NCBI GenBank assembly: GCA_029934215.1
Contig: JAOZMR010000073.1
Location: forward strand, 1 to 10,696
Length of the DNA: 10,696 nucleotides
Source of the DNA: Pontiellaceae bacterium
GTDB lineage: Bacteria > Verrucomicrobiota > Kiritimatiellia > Kiritimatiellales > Tichowtungiaceae
Direction: 5' to 3'
Shown one piece after another: positions 10,655 through 10,696 of this stretch. Position 1 is the first letter of the stretch; each line of letters starts with the position of its first letter. Position numbers and translations under genes: made by a program. Below the pieces are notes generated by a model that saw only the letters and a program-made list of their open reading frames with translations, searched no databases and was not told the DNA's origin.

Positions 10655-10696
10655 TTTGAAATGCCCGCTTTTTAAAAATCGTGCCCCATGCCAGAA

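Overview
The window looks like accessory DNA from an uncultured or little-studied bacterium of the PVC group, most likely Kiritimatiellota/Verrucomicrobiota-like. This is an inference. It rests on large secreted proteins built from CARDB, BACON, FN3-like and InlB-type modules, a secreted protein ending in a W-x-V-S-G-R-V-Y-S-V ... F-Y-R-I type domain, very many intergenic repeats, and decaying toxin-antitoxin (TA) genes. No rRNA, tRNA or taxonomic marker is present.

Left part (about 1-4000), minus-strand genes in a sea of repeats. Positions 1-844 hold no gene I can support. They carry inverted repeats, several copies of a roughly 60-bp interspersed repeat (family A), one copy of a 78-bp hairpin element, and a fragment of a third repeat (family C). 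Next comes a collapsed minus-strand TA operon: an orphan HicB-like antitoxin (1254-1457), a YgiT/MqsA-type protein interrupted by one in-frame amber codon (984-1193), and the first 12 residues of a PIN-domain toxin that run straight into a family A repeat (845-928). Then an apparently intact HEPN-MNT module (1868-2615) sits between two 334-bp direct repeats that are 319/334 identical. Each repeat carries, on the minus strand, the last ~45 codons of what looks like an AAA-ATPase/PD-(D/E)XK-type protein plus ~200 bp of its downstream DNA. Positions 3190-3777 are again repeats and hairpins. A small helical, possibly ribbon-helix-helix protein follows (3778-3993).

Right part (4137-10142), plus-strand genes for exported proteins. 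In order: a CARDB-containing secreted protein with a calcium-binding-like linker, a small lipoprotein, a 1236-aa modular secreted protein, a 128-aa secreted protein that seems to share a Trp-rich domain with the C-terminus of the 1236-aa protein, and a 164-aa protein with a signal peptide, a membrane-like helix and a Gly/Pro-rich tail. The last two genes overlap by one base, and a strong intrinsic terminator follows. The co-directional layout suggests a cell-surface or extracellular assembly, but no function can be assigned. A second, oppositely oriented copy of the 78-bp hairpin element follows, and then a small hydrophobic ORF of uncertain status.

The two most unusual signals are (i) a 15-bp dyad, TTCCAANNNTTGGAA, present seven times between 733 and 4878 (four perfect copies, two of them inside a coding region), and (ii) the sequence-level record of TA operon decay and repeat-bracketed TA insertion. 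I do not see a clear new defence or biosynthetic system.
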